Assembly (NCBI GenBank): GCA_963824085.1
Contig: CAWGNT010000027.1
Coordinates: 6,769-70,768, forward strand
Source: JARRNE01 sp963824085
GTDB taxonomy: Bacteria; Pseudomonadota; Gammaproteobacteria; Chromatiales; Chromatiaceae
Length of the DNA stretch: 64,000 bases
Direction: 5' to 3'
This document shows, piece after piece, positions 47,700 to 55,653 of this stretch (position 1 is the first letter of the stretch; every line of letters starts with the position of its first letter). A program made the translations under genes and the position numbers. The notes below the pieces were generated by a model. It saw only the letters and a program-made list of their open reading frames with translations, had not been told where the DNA came from and made no database searches.

Positions 47700-49018
47700 C
47701 GTGGAACAGCGCACCGCACAGCCCTCTCCCGCCGCCGCTCGATACAACCGTCCGCAGCGCCGCCCCCGTCGCCTTGAAGGCCGGGATCAGGACACCGGTT
47801 GCATAGTTTCCCGAGCCGATGAAGCCCACCCGCACGTCACTGTCCGCGCGCGTCGCGGGAGAAAGCCGCACCGTACGTTCCAATAACGCCGCATCGGGCT
47901 TCTCCTCCCGCGACGGGTATTCCAGCAGAATGCCGAGGGACGGCTCGGAGCCCCCCACGACCTCGTAGGCCTTCTCGGCATCCTCGATCGAGAACCGATG
48001 CGTGACGAGCGGTTTCACGTCCAGCCGCCCATCCGCCATCATGTCGAGCACCGCCTCGAAGTTGCGCTGCTCGGTCCAGCGCACGAAGCCGACCGGATAG
48101 TCGTGCCCGCCCTCCTCGTAGGCGGGATCGTAACGCCCGGGCCCGTAAGAGCAAGACACCTGGAAGGTGAGCTCCTTCTCGTAGAAGTCCGCGCGCGAGA
48201 GCTCGAGCCCCACGACGCCCACCAGCACGATGCGCCCGCGCTTGCGGCACATGAGCGCGGCCTGGTGCACCGGCTCGTTGCTCTTGGTGGAGGCGGTGAT
48301 CAGCACCGCGTCGACGCCCCGGCCGCGCGAGAACGCCTGCGCAGCCGCCACCGGATCCTGCCCCGCCGACAGATCGACCGTCTCCGCGCCGAACCGCCGG
48401 GCCATGGCTCAGCTTGACCGGATCGAGATCGATCCCGAGCACCCGACAGCCGTGCGCTCGGAGCAACTGCACCGTGATCAGCCCGATCAGGCCAAGGCCG
48501 GTGACCACCACCGACTCGCCTAGCGTCGGCCGCACCAACCGGATCCCCTGCTATGCAATGGCGCCGATCACTGTAAAGGCCGCCGCCTCATCCGACACCG
48601 CATGCGGGATCTTGGCGCAGAGATTCTGCGGCACGCTCACCACCTCGGCATGCTTGCCGTTGGATACCACCCGGTCGCCCACCGAAAAGGCACTCACCCC
48701 GGCCCCCAGCTCCGCCACCAATCCGACATTGCAGTAGCCGAGCGCCAAGGGCTGCTCCAGCTTATTGCGCACCGCTTCCAGCGTCGGCGCCAAGCCGTCC
48801 GTCTTTACCTTGTCCAACACCATGCGGACCTTGTCCGGCTGCTGGCGAGCCTTCTCGACGAGATTGGCCTTGCCAAAATCCACCAACATACGCTCCGTGC
48901 CGGCCGAGACCAACGAACAGGATGTCCGGAGCAAGAGCGCCCCGCTTCACACCCGGGGGCAGGGCACCTCCGCCACCTCGGTGTGGCCTTCTCTCAAGTT
49001 CTGCAGGATCTGTTTCAC
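47700..49018 (-). pseudogene. Bi-domain oxidoreductase, copy C (TGA, TAG, frameshift, truncated)
   Basis: This is nearly identical to copy B from the GTG at 49018 onward, with the same TGA (48949-48947) and TAG (48553-48551). It differs by an indel near 48410 (ATGGCTCAGCTTGACC where B has ATGGCAAGCTTGGCC) that shifts the frame, while the G-S-G-N-Y-A-T-G junction broken in B is intact here. Similarity ends after VLIPAFKATGAALRTVVSSG near 47750, and the sequence runs into the REP pair. Copies B and C therefore carry shared older lesions plus private newer ones. Confidence 0.88.
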
Positions 49019-49035
49019 AGAACGACTCCGTAGAG

Positions 49036-49305
49036 GCCGACTTCGATCGCGGCCGCTTACGCATTGGCGGCCAGGACGTGAGCCGCGCGGACTGGCAGGC
49101 GGCAGTGCGTGCGCGGGTCAGCAAGCAACGCATCAACATCATGCTCGACGTCCCCATCGTCGAGCACTTCAAGGCGCTCGCCGGAGAGCGCGGCTACCAG
49201 ACGCTGATTAACGACACACTGCGTCGCATGATCGAGTCGGAACACCTCGAAGCCGACCTCCGCCGCATCATCCGTGAAGAGATTCGCGCGGCCGATGGCT
49301 TATAG
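49036..49305 (+). pseudogene. BrnA fragment fused to copy C
   Basis: This retains BrnA from DFDRGRLRIGGQDVSRADWQ to IREEIRAAD, with the ribbon-helix-helix complete, and then ends GL at a TAG-like junction. No start codon or BrnT precedes it; the left junction TAGAGGCCGACTTC is identical to that of the copy B fragment. It lacks only the N-terminal toxin-binding part, so if expressed it could still bind the brnTA operator; that is speculation. Confidence 0.8.
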
Positions 49306-49395
49306 CTTCTGCCAGACCTGGCGAGGGCCGGTGATTTGTGGGTGCCCAACCCTTACCGAGCGGGATGCTCACCCGCCGGACTCCTCCTCGCCATT

Positions 49396-49599
49396 TCACG
49401 CCAAGCTCCGCTTCCCGATCCCAAGCGGCCATGCCTGGACGAGCTCCCATCTCCATTCCGGCCGCACGAAGAGCGTCACCCAGTTCACGATGCGCAGCGA
49501 CACCGTGTGGGGCTCCCACGCATCGGTAGTATCCGGGGGATTGGCCGCGATCCAACCCGCGACCAGCTGGGCGTGGCTGATCGGCGATAGCCGCGGCAT
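49396..49599 (-). pseudogene. HicA-like toxin, only the N-terminus recognisable
   Basis: The ATG at 49599 overlaps the hicB stop as TGATG and encodes MPRLSPISHAQLVAG, the usual start of one HicA subgroup. After that the 67-residue frame (WIAANPPDTTDAWEPHTVSL) no longer resembles HicA; the catalytic His segment is absent. The gene was probably cut by a rearrangement. Confidence 0.5.
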
Positions 49600-49850
49600 C
49601 AGGCCGCTTCAGCCCCGATCTCAGCAATCTCGGCATCGCCGAGCTTCGGGATAGGCAGCGAGCGTTTGACGCTGAGCAGAATCCAACCCTCCAGGGTATG
49701 TTTAAGCTCGCGACGGCAGCTCTCCAAAGTCGCCGCGCTCGCCCAAACCCCGGGCAGCTCCGGGATCTCACCGTAGAAGGGTGCTTCAGGATCCTCAATG
49801 AGCTCGTAGCGTGCGCGCTTCATGGCCTCCTCGATGTACTCGGTCAGCAT
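49599..49850 (-). CDS. hicB: HicB-type antitoxin
   Basis: This is an 83-residue protein from the ATG at 49850 (MLTEYIEEAMKRARYELIED). It continues PEAPFYGEIPELPGVWASAA, TLESCRRELKHTLEGWILLS and KRSLPIPKLGDAEIAEIG, the HicB fold with P-F-Y-G-E-I-P-x-L-P-G-V-W and L-E-G-W-I-L-L. The start was placed by family likeness; upstream codons to 49949 are not conserved in character. The downstream toxin partner seems destroyed, leaving an orphan antitoxin that may still act as a repressor. Confidence 0.88.
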   Translation of the reverse strand: MLTEYIEEAMKRARYELIEDPEAPFYGEIPELPGVWASAATLESCRRELKHTLEGWILLSVKRSLPIPKLGDAEIAEIGAEAA

Positions 49851-50069
49851 GCGCTCATCTCCGGGTCTAGGCAGGCGATTGCCAGGCAGTGTCGACATCC
49901 AAACCTCAATGGTCAAGCCAAGCGCGATGCGTCCCCACGAGCCCCACAACTCGCTTCAGGGCAACCGACCACTCGCCACTTCACCACTCGTGACACACTG
50001 CCGCGGTGTCACGCATCTCCCCGGCGCTCCGCGCCCACCACCGGACGCACAATGCGAGCCCCACCTCCC

Positions 50070-50510
50070 CTATTCGACGCCATCCGGCCAGAAATCGGGA
50101 TCACTGAAGACCTCGTATTTCCAAGGACATTGATGGGGAAAGGTGCTCGCGGGCAACCCCGTCTCCTTTTCCGCGCCAGTTCTGGCGAAGTCGTAGGCAT
50201 CCGCGATGGAGATGTCGAGCCTGCTCTTCAGGCCGGGGTTTTCGCGCAGATGTTTTTGGAGTCGCTTGCGCTGCTCGATGATGGTCAGCCGCCAGCTACG
50301 TCCGCGGAAAGACGGTTGGTACACCCACTTAAGGAGGTGGATGAGCAGAGCTTCCAGATAGGACTCAAGCGCCCGCTGCTCCGATTTGCCCATATCCTCA
50401 ATCTCCTCGACGATATGTACGAGGTCGATTTGGTCAAACTTGCGCTCCCGCAATAAAGCGGCCTGCTCTTGCGACCAGGTGTAAAGGTCTCGATCGTAAT
50501 CGGTGGCCAT
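50070..50510 (-). CDS. DUF29 family protein
   Basis: This is a 146-residue protein starting MATDYDRDLYTWSQEQAALL. The DUF29 pattern is complete: Y-D-x-D-x-x-x-W, LRERKFDQIDLVHIVEEIED, MGKSEQRALESYLEALLIHL, LKWVYQPSFRGRSWRLTIIE, then PWKYEVFSDPDFWPD at the end. The ATG at 50510 gives the family start. The function of DUF29 is unknown; the genes are frequent in cyanobacteria and purple bacteria as mobile accessory genes. It is intact and probably monocistronic. Confidence 0.92.
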   Translation of the reverse strand: MATDYDRDLYTWSQEQAALLRERKFDQIDLVHIVEEIEDMGKSEQRALESYLEALLIHLLKWVYQPSFRGRSWRLTIIEQRKRLQKHLRENPGLKSRLDISIADAYDFARTGAEKETGLPASTFPHQCPWKYEVFSDPDFWPDGVE

Positions 50511-50624
50511 AACGGGTTTGCCTTTCTGAAGAGATGCAGAGGAGATGTCCAAAGTATATCCAATCAGTAGGGTAGGATGCGCTGAGGAACGAACCGCATT
50601 GATCGAGACTCCTCCCGCACGACC

Positions 50625-50993
50625 CTACTCCGGCACAAACCGCTCCAGCCGCCCGCCGAGGTTCGCCGCGAAATCCTTCAGCCGCCCGTCGCCGTGCGAC
50701 CAGCTCTCCCCGGGCCTGAGCACCGTCGTCAGCCGCACCAGCGCCCCATCGGTGCGGTTGCGCGTCAGGGCGTCCCAGAAGAGGTAGAGCTTCACCACGT
50801 ACTCGTTGGTGATGTCGCGGCCCCGCTGCTGGAACCAGTAGTACACAACCTCCCGATCGTCGCCCTTCTGGATCTCCACCCGATTCACCCGGTAGGGCCC
50901 GACTCGCTGACCCCCGTAGGAGCGGCCTTGGCCGCGACCCGACGCCGCACCCGGGTCTCGTGCAAGGCCCAGCGCCTCCCCTCCCCCCAGCGT
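50625..50993 (-). pseudogene. EpsI C-terminal fragment, paralogue of the xrtD tail
   Basis: The frame ends VNRVEIQKGDDREVVYYWFQ, QRGRDITNEYVVKLYLFWDA, LTRNRTDGALVRLTTVLRPG, and AANLGGRLERFVPE. It parallels 37411-37785 with about 10 percent difference and includes the same REP (50916-50940) at the same codons. The fragment starts abruptly at CCCCAGCGTC near 50993. The ATGCGCTGAGGAACGAACCG repeat that follows the stop is also shared. It is a relic of an old duplication. Confidence 0.85.
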
Positions 50994-51097
50994 CCTGTCT
51001 ATTACCCATACTGGAGACAGGGCAGGGGGAGGGGGTTACTGCGATTGATTGCATCTCCATCAGCTCTCCCATCTTGAGGCGCTCGCCGATGCGCTGG

Positions 51098-51487
51098 CTA
51101 TCCGATGTCGTCGGCCCAGGCCGTGGCGAGCGCGTCATGCAGGGCGCGGAAGGCCTGCGCGTACCCTGGCAGGCGGGAATAGATGGCTCGCGCGAGGGCC
51201 TCGTCGTACGTGTGTGATGTTAGGTTGCGGTCCTCGAGGGCGGTAAGCCATGTTGTTTCGTCAGCGACCCAGCCCTGCTTGAAGGCATCCCGCAGGCAGC
51301 CGCGCGGCGAGGTGCAGCTTAGCCCTTGATGGACGAGGGCTTCCCGCACGGCTTTCCATGCCAATTCGAAGCAAAACTCAAATCGCTGAATCGCCGCGTC
51401 CCGCGTAACGTCGGTTTCCGCGAGCGCCAACGCCTCGTCCAGACGGGTGAGGGCCTTGCCGAGACTGGTCAGGCGTGCGGCGCTCAC
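51098..51487 (-). CDS. HI0074-type nucleotidyltransferase substrate-binding protein
   Basis: This is a 129-residue all-helical protein, LTSLGKALTRLDEALALAET, RDAAIQRFEFCFELAWKAVR, EALVHQGLSCTSPRGCLRDA, NLTSHTYDEALARAIYSRLP. The Q-R-F-E-F-x-x-E-L-x-W-K motif and L-x-H-x-Y-x-E/D-x-x-A are signatures of HI0074-like HEPN partners. It overlaps the upstream MNT gene by 4 nt. HI0074/HI0073 form a two-protein nucleotidyltransferase; a TA role is proposed. It appears intact. Confidence 0.92.
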   Translation of the reverse strand: MSAARLTSLGKALTRLDEALALAETDVTRDAAIQRFEFCFELAWKAVREALVHQGLSCTSPRGCLRDAFKQGWVADETTWLTALEDRNLTSHTYDEALARAIYSRLPGYAQAFRALHDALATAWADDIG

Positions 51488-51813
51488 AGGGCGACCCCGT
51501 GCGCTTGAATCCTGGCCCGGAATTCGTCGCTGACCTCATGCAGGTCGACGAGGTCGATTGAGTAGAGGGTCGCCAGGTCATCCACCCACGCTCGAAGCGC
51601 TGCCAGGTCTTCCACGCTAAACGGCGCGGGGGCGTCCAAGGCAAGGTCTATGTCGGAATGGGGTTGCGCCGTGCCTTGAACCCAAGAGCCGAACCAGATC
51701 ACCCGCGCGTTTGCGCCGAGGCGGCGGCGGGCCTCTGCGGCAACGGTCTTGGCCAGCGCTTCCACGCGCGCACTTTGGCGGTCGGGCGCGGCGGCTTGCG
51801 GTTTGGGGGACAT
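51484..51813 (-). CDS. MNT-type nucleotidyltransferase (HI0073-like)
   Basis: This is a 109-residue protein with RVIWFGSWVQGTAQPHSDID, LALD, the G-S-x10-D-x-D catalytic motif, and a further acidic residue in YSIDLVDLHEVSDEF. The N-terminal 20 residues are a polar extension, so the ATG at 51813 is possible but a later start cannot be excluded. Together with the downstream HEPN-like gene it forms a complete two-gene unit. Confidence 0.9.
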   Translation of the reverse strand: MSPKPQAAAPDRQSARVEALAKTVAAEARRRLGANARVIWFGSWVQGTAQPHSDIDLALDAPAPFSVEDLAALRAWVDDLATLYSIDLVDLHEVSDEFRARIQAHGVAL

Positions 51814-51881
51814 CAGGTTTGAGCGTGGGTTGTCACGTTGTTAGGCATACACACGCTGCCAAATACATGAGCGCCTTGAAA

Positions 51882-52070
51882 TCACGCTACTTTTCCGAAG
51901 GTTTCAGATAGGTTTCTCTTGGTCACTGAAAGAACCTCTATACCTACAAGATGCCCCTCGGCGTCGTAGTCAGCGTTGATGCCGGGTTCGATTTCTTCTG
52001 TTCTCTCTACCGGTGCAGAAGAAATCTCGAAATAGGCCGCATCCGCCGTTGGATCAAATTCGAGTTTCAT
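51882..52070 (-). CDS. DUF2283 protein, antitoxin-like
   Basis: This is a 62-residue protein, MKLEFDPTADAAYFEISSAP, VERTEEIEPGINADYDAEGH, LVGIEVLSVTKRN. The D-P-x-A-D-A-x-Y and G-I-E-x-L motifs are typical DUF2283. Its ATG overlaps the stop of the DUF4258 gene (ATGA). DUF4258/DUF2283 pairs behave like toxin/antitoxin modules in their genomic distribution. This member is intact, while its partner is split by ISKra4, so expression from the original promoter is interrupted. Confidence 0.92.
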   Translation of the reverse strand: MKLEFDPTADAAYFEISSAPVERTEEIEPGINADYDAEGHLVGIEVLSVTKRNLSETFGKVA

Positions 52071-52271
52071 CGTGCTTTAGCCTTTGCATCGAAGAATGCA
52101 GTAACCACGGCAACGGGATGTACCGTTTCATTGTAGATAACCCGCAGAATGCGAAATCCCTTTTCTGGAACAGGCCAGAGGGCATGAACAAGATCCGAAT
52201 CGTTTATGTCCCGCTCGACTGCTGCGGGATCCTCCAATGCTCGGCGTATCCACGCTTCCTCTATACCTCGG
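52067..52271 (-). pseudogene. DUF4258 gene, 3' part (split by ISKra4)
   Basis: This encodes GIEEAWIRRALEDPAAVERD, INDSDLVHALWPVPEKGFRI, LRVIYNETVHPVAVVTAFFD, AKAKAR, the C-terminal three quarters of DUF4258. Joined to the 5' part at 54008-54060 across the 9-bp duplication, it gives an uninterrupted 82-residue protein. A TTG inside the IS end could start a shortened version, but the N-terminal His residue region would be missing. Confidence 0.9.
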
Positions 52272-54007
52272 GGGTGCAACCCGCCTTCCGCGCATCTAAC
52301 CAGTTGATTTATTGTTAACCGGTGGGGGTGCGACCAGACGCGGGCGGGCTATTGACAGGTGTAAAGACGGGCTCGAAAAGAGCGGACTAGACAACGGGGC
52401 TCCTTCCCGCCAAGCTATGGCGGGAAGTTAGGTCTAGCCAAGCGGAGAGCCCACGATGAAGAGCATGAACGACGCCACGAGTGAGATCAAGCGTCAGGCC
52501 CTGCTGGACGAATTTTTCGAGGTCTTGGGGTTCGTGCAGGCGGCGTTTGAACAAGGGCGAACGGCGCACGAAGTGGAGACGGGGCTGTGGGAGCGGATGC
52601 TCAAGCTCGGTGGCAGCATCTTTGGCGCCTGGTTGGCCCTTTTCGGCGATGGCGATGCCGGGGATCGGGTGGTCTTGGAAGATGGCCGCGAGGCGCGCCG
52701 GCTCGACATGTTGCATCGACGTGAGATCCAGAACGTGTTCGGTCTGTTCGAGCTGACTCGGGCGGTCTACGGGACGCGGGAGGGCCAGAAGATCGAGGCG
52801 GTGCCGCTGGACGAACGCCTCGGGCTGCCACAGGGCAAGTACTCGTACCTGCTGCAGGACTGGGATCAGCACTTGGCGGTGGAGATGCCCTATGCGACGG
52901 TCAGCGCGGCCCTGACCCGCATCCTCGGCTTCACCCAATCGGTGCACACCCTGGAACGTAACCAACGCGAGCTGGTCACGGCGGTCGGGGCGTTCTGGGA
53001 AGAGCGCCCGACCCCGTCGGGCGAGGAGGAAGGGGCACTGTTGGTGTGCACGGGCGACGGCAAGGGGGTCCCGATGCGCGGCGGTGCCAAGGCACCCAAG
53101 GCAGTCGAGCCCCCGTCAACCGCCGGGGTGCGTCCCGGAACCAAGAAGATGGCCTTGATCGGGGCGGTCTATACGGTGGACCCGTTCGTGCGCACGCCCG
53201 ATGAGGTGTTGGACGCCCTGTTTCGGGAAGCGCCCGTCGGCCTGCCACCGTCGCGCCCGCGCCCTTGCTTCAAGTACGTCCGCGCCGCCTTGGAGCGCGA
53301 CGATCGGGACGCCACCGAGGCGCAAACGCGAACGATCTTCGATTGGATGGGCGCGCAGGTGAGACAGCGCAATCCCGACGGCGACAAGCCGGTCGTCCTC
53401 GTCATGGACGGTCAGCAGTCGCTGTGGAAGGCGGGCGGGGTGCATCTGCCAGATGCGCTTGCGGAGGTCACCGAGATCCTCGATCTGCTCCACGCCCTCG
53501 GTTACCTGTGGGAGGCCGCGTTCCTGTTCCATCCCAACGGCAGCAACGCCGCCCGCACCTTCGTCAAAGACCAAGCGCGACGCATGCTCCACGGCGACAT
53601 CGCTGCCGTGATCCGCGCCTTGCGTTGGCTCGCGACGCACCACAAGCTCAAAGGCAAGCGTCGCGATGCGCTACAGCGCATCTGCGGATACTTCCACAAC
53701 AATGCCCATCGCATGGCCTATGACGCCTACCTCGAGCACGGCTTCCCGATCGCCTCCGGTGTCATCGAAGGGGCCTGCCGATGCGTTGTCAAAGACCGCA
53801 TGGAACGTTCCGGCATGCGCCGGGTCATGACCGGCGCTCGCGCCATGCTCGACCTGCGCTGCGTCTACCTCAGCGACCTGTGGGAGGAATTCATGCGCTT
53901 TCGCATCCAGCGCGAATCCCGCCGCCTCTACCCGGGATCTGCCGCCAATGACCCGGATTTCAGCCAGCCACTGGCAGCGTAGCGGGCGCGGAGGACGGGT
54001 TGCACCC
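52272..54007 (+). mobile_element. ISKra4-family element inserted in a DUF4258 gene
   Basis: This 1736-bp element begins GGGTGCAACCCGCCTTCCGC at 52272 and ends, on the minus strand from 54007, with GGGTGCAACCCGTCCTCCGC, an inverted repeat with few mismatches. The 9-bp direct repeat ATACCTCGG lies at 52263-52271 and 54008-54016. Removing the element and one repeat copy restores the DUF4258 frame exactly, so the boundaries are secure. Confidence 0.95.
52456..53982 (+). CDS. ISKra4-family transposase
   Basis: This is a 508-residue protein. Recognisable parts are LLDEFFEVLGFVQAAFEQGR, LEDGREARRLDMLHRREIQN, LPQGKYSYLLQDWDQHLAVE, the first acidic segment LLVCTGDGKGVPMRGG, KPVVLVMDGQQSLWKAGGVH (second Asp), and the end AYLEHGFPIASGVIEGACRC, VVKDRMERSGMRRVMTGARA with the catalytic Glu. 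The G-V-I-E-G-A-C-R and R-M-E-R-S-G-M-R motifs identify ISKra4. The frame is complete and probably active. An ATG at 52465 is an alternative start. Confidence 0.95.
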   Translation: MKSMNDATSEIKRQALLDEFFEVLGFVQAAFEQGRTAHEVETGLWERMLKLGGSIFGAWLALFGDGDAGDRVVLEDGREARRLDMLHRREIQNVFGLFELTRAVYGTREGQKIEAVPLDERLGLPQGKYSYLLQDWDQHLAVEMPYATVSAALTRILGFTQSVHTLERNQRELVTAVGAFWEERPTPSGEEEGALLVCTGDGKGVPMRGGAKAPKAVEPPSTAGVRPGTKKMALIGAVYTVDPFVRTPDEVLDALFREAPVGLPPSRPRPCFKYVRAALERDDRDATEAQTRTIFDWMGAQVRQRNPDGDKPVVLVMDGQQSLWKAGGVHLPDALAEVTEILDLLHALGYLWEAAFLFHPNGSNAARTFVKDQARRMLHGDIAAVIRALRWLATHHKLKGKRRDALQRICGYFHNNAHRMAYDAYLEHGFPIASGVIEGACRCVVKDRMERSGMRRVMTGARAMLDLRCVYLSDLWEEFMRFRIQRESRRLYPGSAANDPDFSQPLAA

Positions 54008-54060
54008 ATACCTCGGTGCGCGCATCTCTTGCGTGCGTGATCTGTCAGAATGAAATCCAT
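54008..54060 (-). pseudogene. DUF4258 gene, 5' part (split by ISKra4)
   Basis: The ATG at 54060 encodes MDFILTDHARKRCAHRG before the element interrupts codon 18. The L-T-x-H-A-x-x-R-x-x-x-R-G-I pattern is the normal DUF4258 start. The original promoter of the DUF4258-DUF2283 pair should lie upstream of 54060. Confidence 0.9.
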
Positions 54061-54289
54061 GATCGTCTAGCTGCTGGGTCGGCTTGAAGCTATCTTTCCC
54101 CGCTTTCGTACCCCTCGTTTGGGGTGGTCGCGACCAGAGGTCGCTCCTACGGGGATGGGTGAGGTTGGGAGGTTGGTGATGATCTGGACATGGCAGACCG
54201 ATGTCGAGACTGCTTCCTTGCTGAGGCCTTCCGGCGCGTTCTACGCCAACGATCATCATGGCCGCCACTCGCACACCCCGACGCTGCCG

Positions 54290-54436
54290 CGTCTGCAGCT
54301 ACTGGTCCGGAAAATCCTCAGAAAGCGTGCACATTCAACCGATACAGGTCTCGCCGGCTCTGTCCCCTCACCCCAACTCTCTCCCCGCTGGGTCGAGGGG
54401 CTAGAAAAACGCTGTTTCACGTGTTTTTGAACCGTT
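54290..54436. repeat. Dispersed repeat segment related to 6740-6860
   Basis: This segment shares with 6740-6860 a CCGATACAGGTCTCGCCGGC-like core and a terminal TGTTTTTGAACCGT block. The terminal block also resembles the tail of the 123-bp REP doublets (TTGTTTCCGAATCGTT). It ends 3 bp before the stop of the next TA antitoxin. A REP (54128-54152) lies to its left. Confidence 0.5.
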
Positions 54437-54439
54437 CAC

Positions 54440-54817
54440 TCAAAGCTCGACTGAGATCAAATCGTCGAGGGTAACGCCCAGAGCCGCACCCAATCGGCTC
54501 ATGACCTTGACGGACGCGCTCTTGCGGCCCGCCTCGATCTGCGAGATGTAGGTCTTGTCTACGCCGGCTCGCTCCGCCAACACCGCTTGTGTGAGACCAC
54601 GGTGCTCGCGCCAGACCCGCAACGGGGACTCACCCTCGACCAGGCGCCGCATAACTTCATGCGGAACCGCTTCCCCTTCGTCTGCCATCGCCATGTCATA
54701 GGCGCGCACGTCCTCCGCCTCCTCCGCCAGGCGACACAGGCGCTCAAACTCGGCATAGGGCACGACCGCGTACTCCGGTTTGCCGTCTCGTTCAATGATC
54801 TGGATATTTCGGTTCAT
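54440..54817 (-). CDS. HTH antitoxin of a RelE-type pair
   Basis: This is a 125-residue protein, MNRNIQIIERDGKPEYAVVP, YAEFERLCRLAEEAEDVRAY. The first 55 residues resemble Phd-like antitoxins. They are followed by a Xre helix-turn-helix (RGLTQAVLAERAGVDKTYIS, QIEAGRKSASVKVMSRLGAA, about residues 78-118) and an end DDLISVEL. It follows the toxin gene with an ATGA overlap. It should repress the pair and neutralise the toxin. A dispersed repeat begins right after its stop. Confidence 0.9.
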   Translation of the reverse strand: MNRNIQIIERDGKPEYAVVPYAEFERLCRLAEEAEDVRAYDMAMADEGEAVPHEVMRRLVEGESPLRVWREHRGLTQAVLAERAGVDKTYISQIEAGRKSASVKVMSRLGAALGVTLDDLISVEL

Positions 54818-55071
54818 TTGTAGATGCCTCCCCGCGGCCCGATCTCTGCGACGAGTATTACCAGCCGCTCGGGTTCGGGGACATAGGTCGCTCGCCAGGC
54901 GCCAATTCGTAAACGATACCCCGGCCGGCCCTGCAGAGGTTCGACATCGAGGTCCTGGCGTCCAGGGTCCTGTGCGAGGGCCTCGAAGGCATCGAGAAAA
55001 CGCCGCGCCGTTTCCGTAGGCATCCGCTGCAACGTCTTGCGCGCGGGACGCTTGTACTCGATGCTCCACAT
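54814..55071 (-). CDS. RelE/ParE-type toxin
   Basis: This is an 85-residue protein, MWSIEYKRPARKTLQRMPTE, TARRFLDAFEALAQDPGRQD, VEPLQGRPGYRLRIGAWRAT, YVPEPERLVILVAEIGPRGG. This is the RelE core (P-L-x-G-x-x-G-Y-R-L-R-x-G-x-W-R-x-x-Y, I-x-P-R-G-x-I-Y). It is the first gene of the pair. The upstream region (55072-55160) should carry the promoter before a tandem repeat starts. It appears intact. Confidence 0.92.
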   Translation of the reverse strand: MWSIEYKRPARKTLQRMPTETARRFLDAFEALAQDPGRQDLDVEPLQGRPGYRLRIGAWRATYVPEPERLVILVAEIGPRGGIYK

Positions 55072-55159
55072 GAGCCGTCAGACTACGGCGAGGTTGACTG
55101 TGAGTCAACCACAGCACATCCCGTTTGGCCACCTTCCCGAGGAAGGGGGTTCGAAGTCG

Positions 55160-55530
55160 GTAAGGGGTTGCGGAGCGAAGGGCTGGGCGTTGTGCCGCGG
55201 TCGGTGTTCGATCCCATCCTCGGTCTTCCCCCTGCCTGGGGGTGGGCGTTTTCGCGACCTGAGGGTCGCTCCTACGGGTCTGGCTTGTCCGGGAAGTGGC
55301 CGTCTCCGCTGCGGGTTGGTGTCGGTGTGGGAGGTAAAGGGTTGCGGAGCTACGGGATGCGCGTTGTGCCGCGGTCGGTGTTCGACCCCATCCTCGGTCC
55401 TCTCCATGCCTGGGGGTGGGAGTTTTCGCGACCTGAGGGTCGCTCCTACGGGTCTGGCTTGTCGTGGAAGCGGCCGTCCCCGCTGCGGTTTGGTGTCGGT
55501 GCGGGCGGCAAGGGGTTGCCGACCTACGGA
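55160..55530. repeat. 174-bp tandem repeat, two copies and part of a third, each with a REP
   Basis: Units begin near 55160 and 55334 (landmark GTTGTGCCGCGG at 55189 and 55363, period 174 bp), and a third start near 55506 is cut off. Each full unit contains CGCGACCTGAGGGTCGCTCC (about 55252 and 55426), the REP family of 40330-40582. The repeats lie just behind the truncated ATPase gene. Confidence 0.85.
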
Positions 55531-55653
55531 GAGTGGGGCGGGCGATGCCTTTCATTTCTTGCGGAGCTGGCTGAATAGCTCGCGTGCCATGTTGCGGTCG
55601 AAGATGACGACGGCAGGCTCATTGTTGGCCGCGGCCGGCGGCAGTTTCCGGTC

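Noticed and set aside
42477..48949. Recoding of the shared TGA (selenocysteine) in the oxidoreductase copies
   Set aside because: The position corresponds to a non-catalytic residue, probably Arg, no stem-loop of SECIS type was noticed after it, and other stops and frameshifts are present in the same genes.
54440..55555. A 371-residue protein including the antitoxin at 54440
   Set aside because: The upstream 245 codons cross the toxin gene and the tandem repeats in another frame; only the last 125 codons show antitoxin domains.
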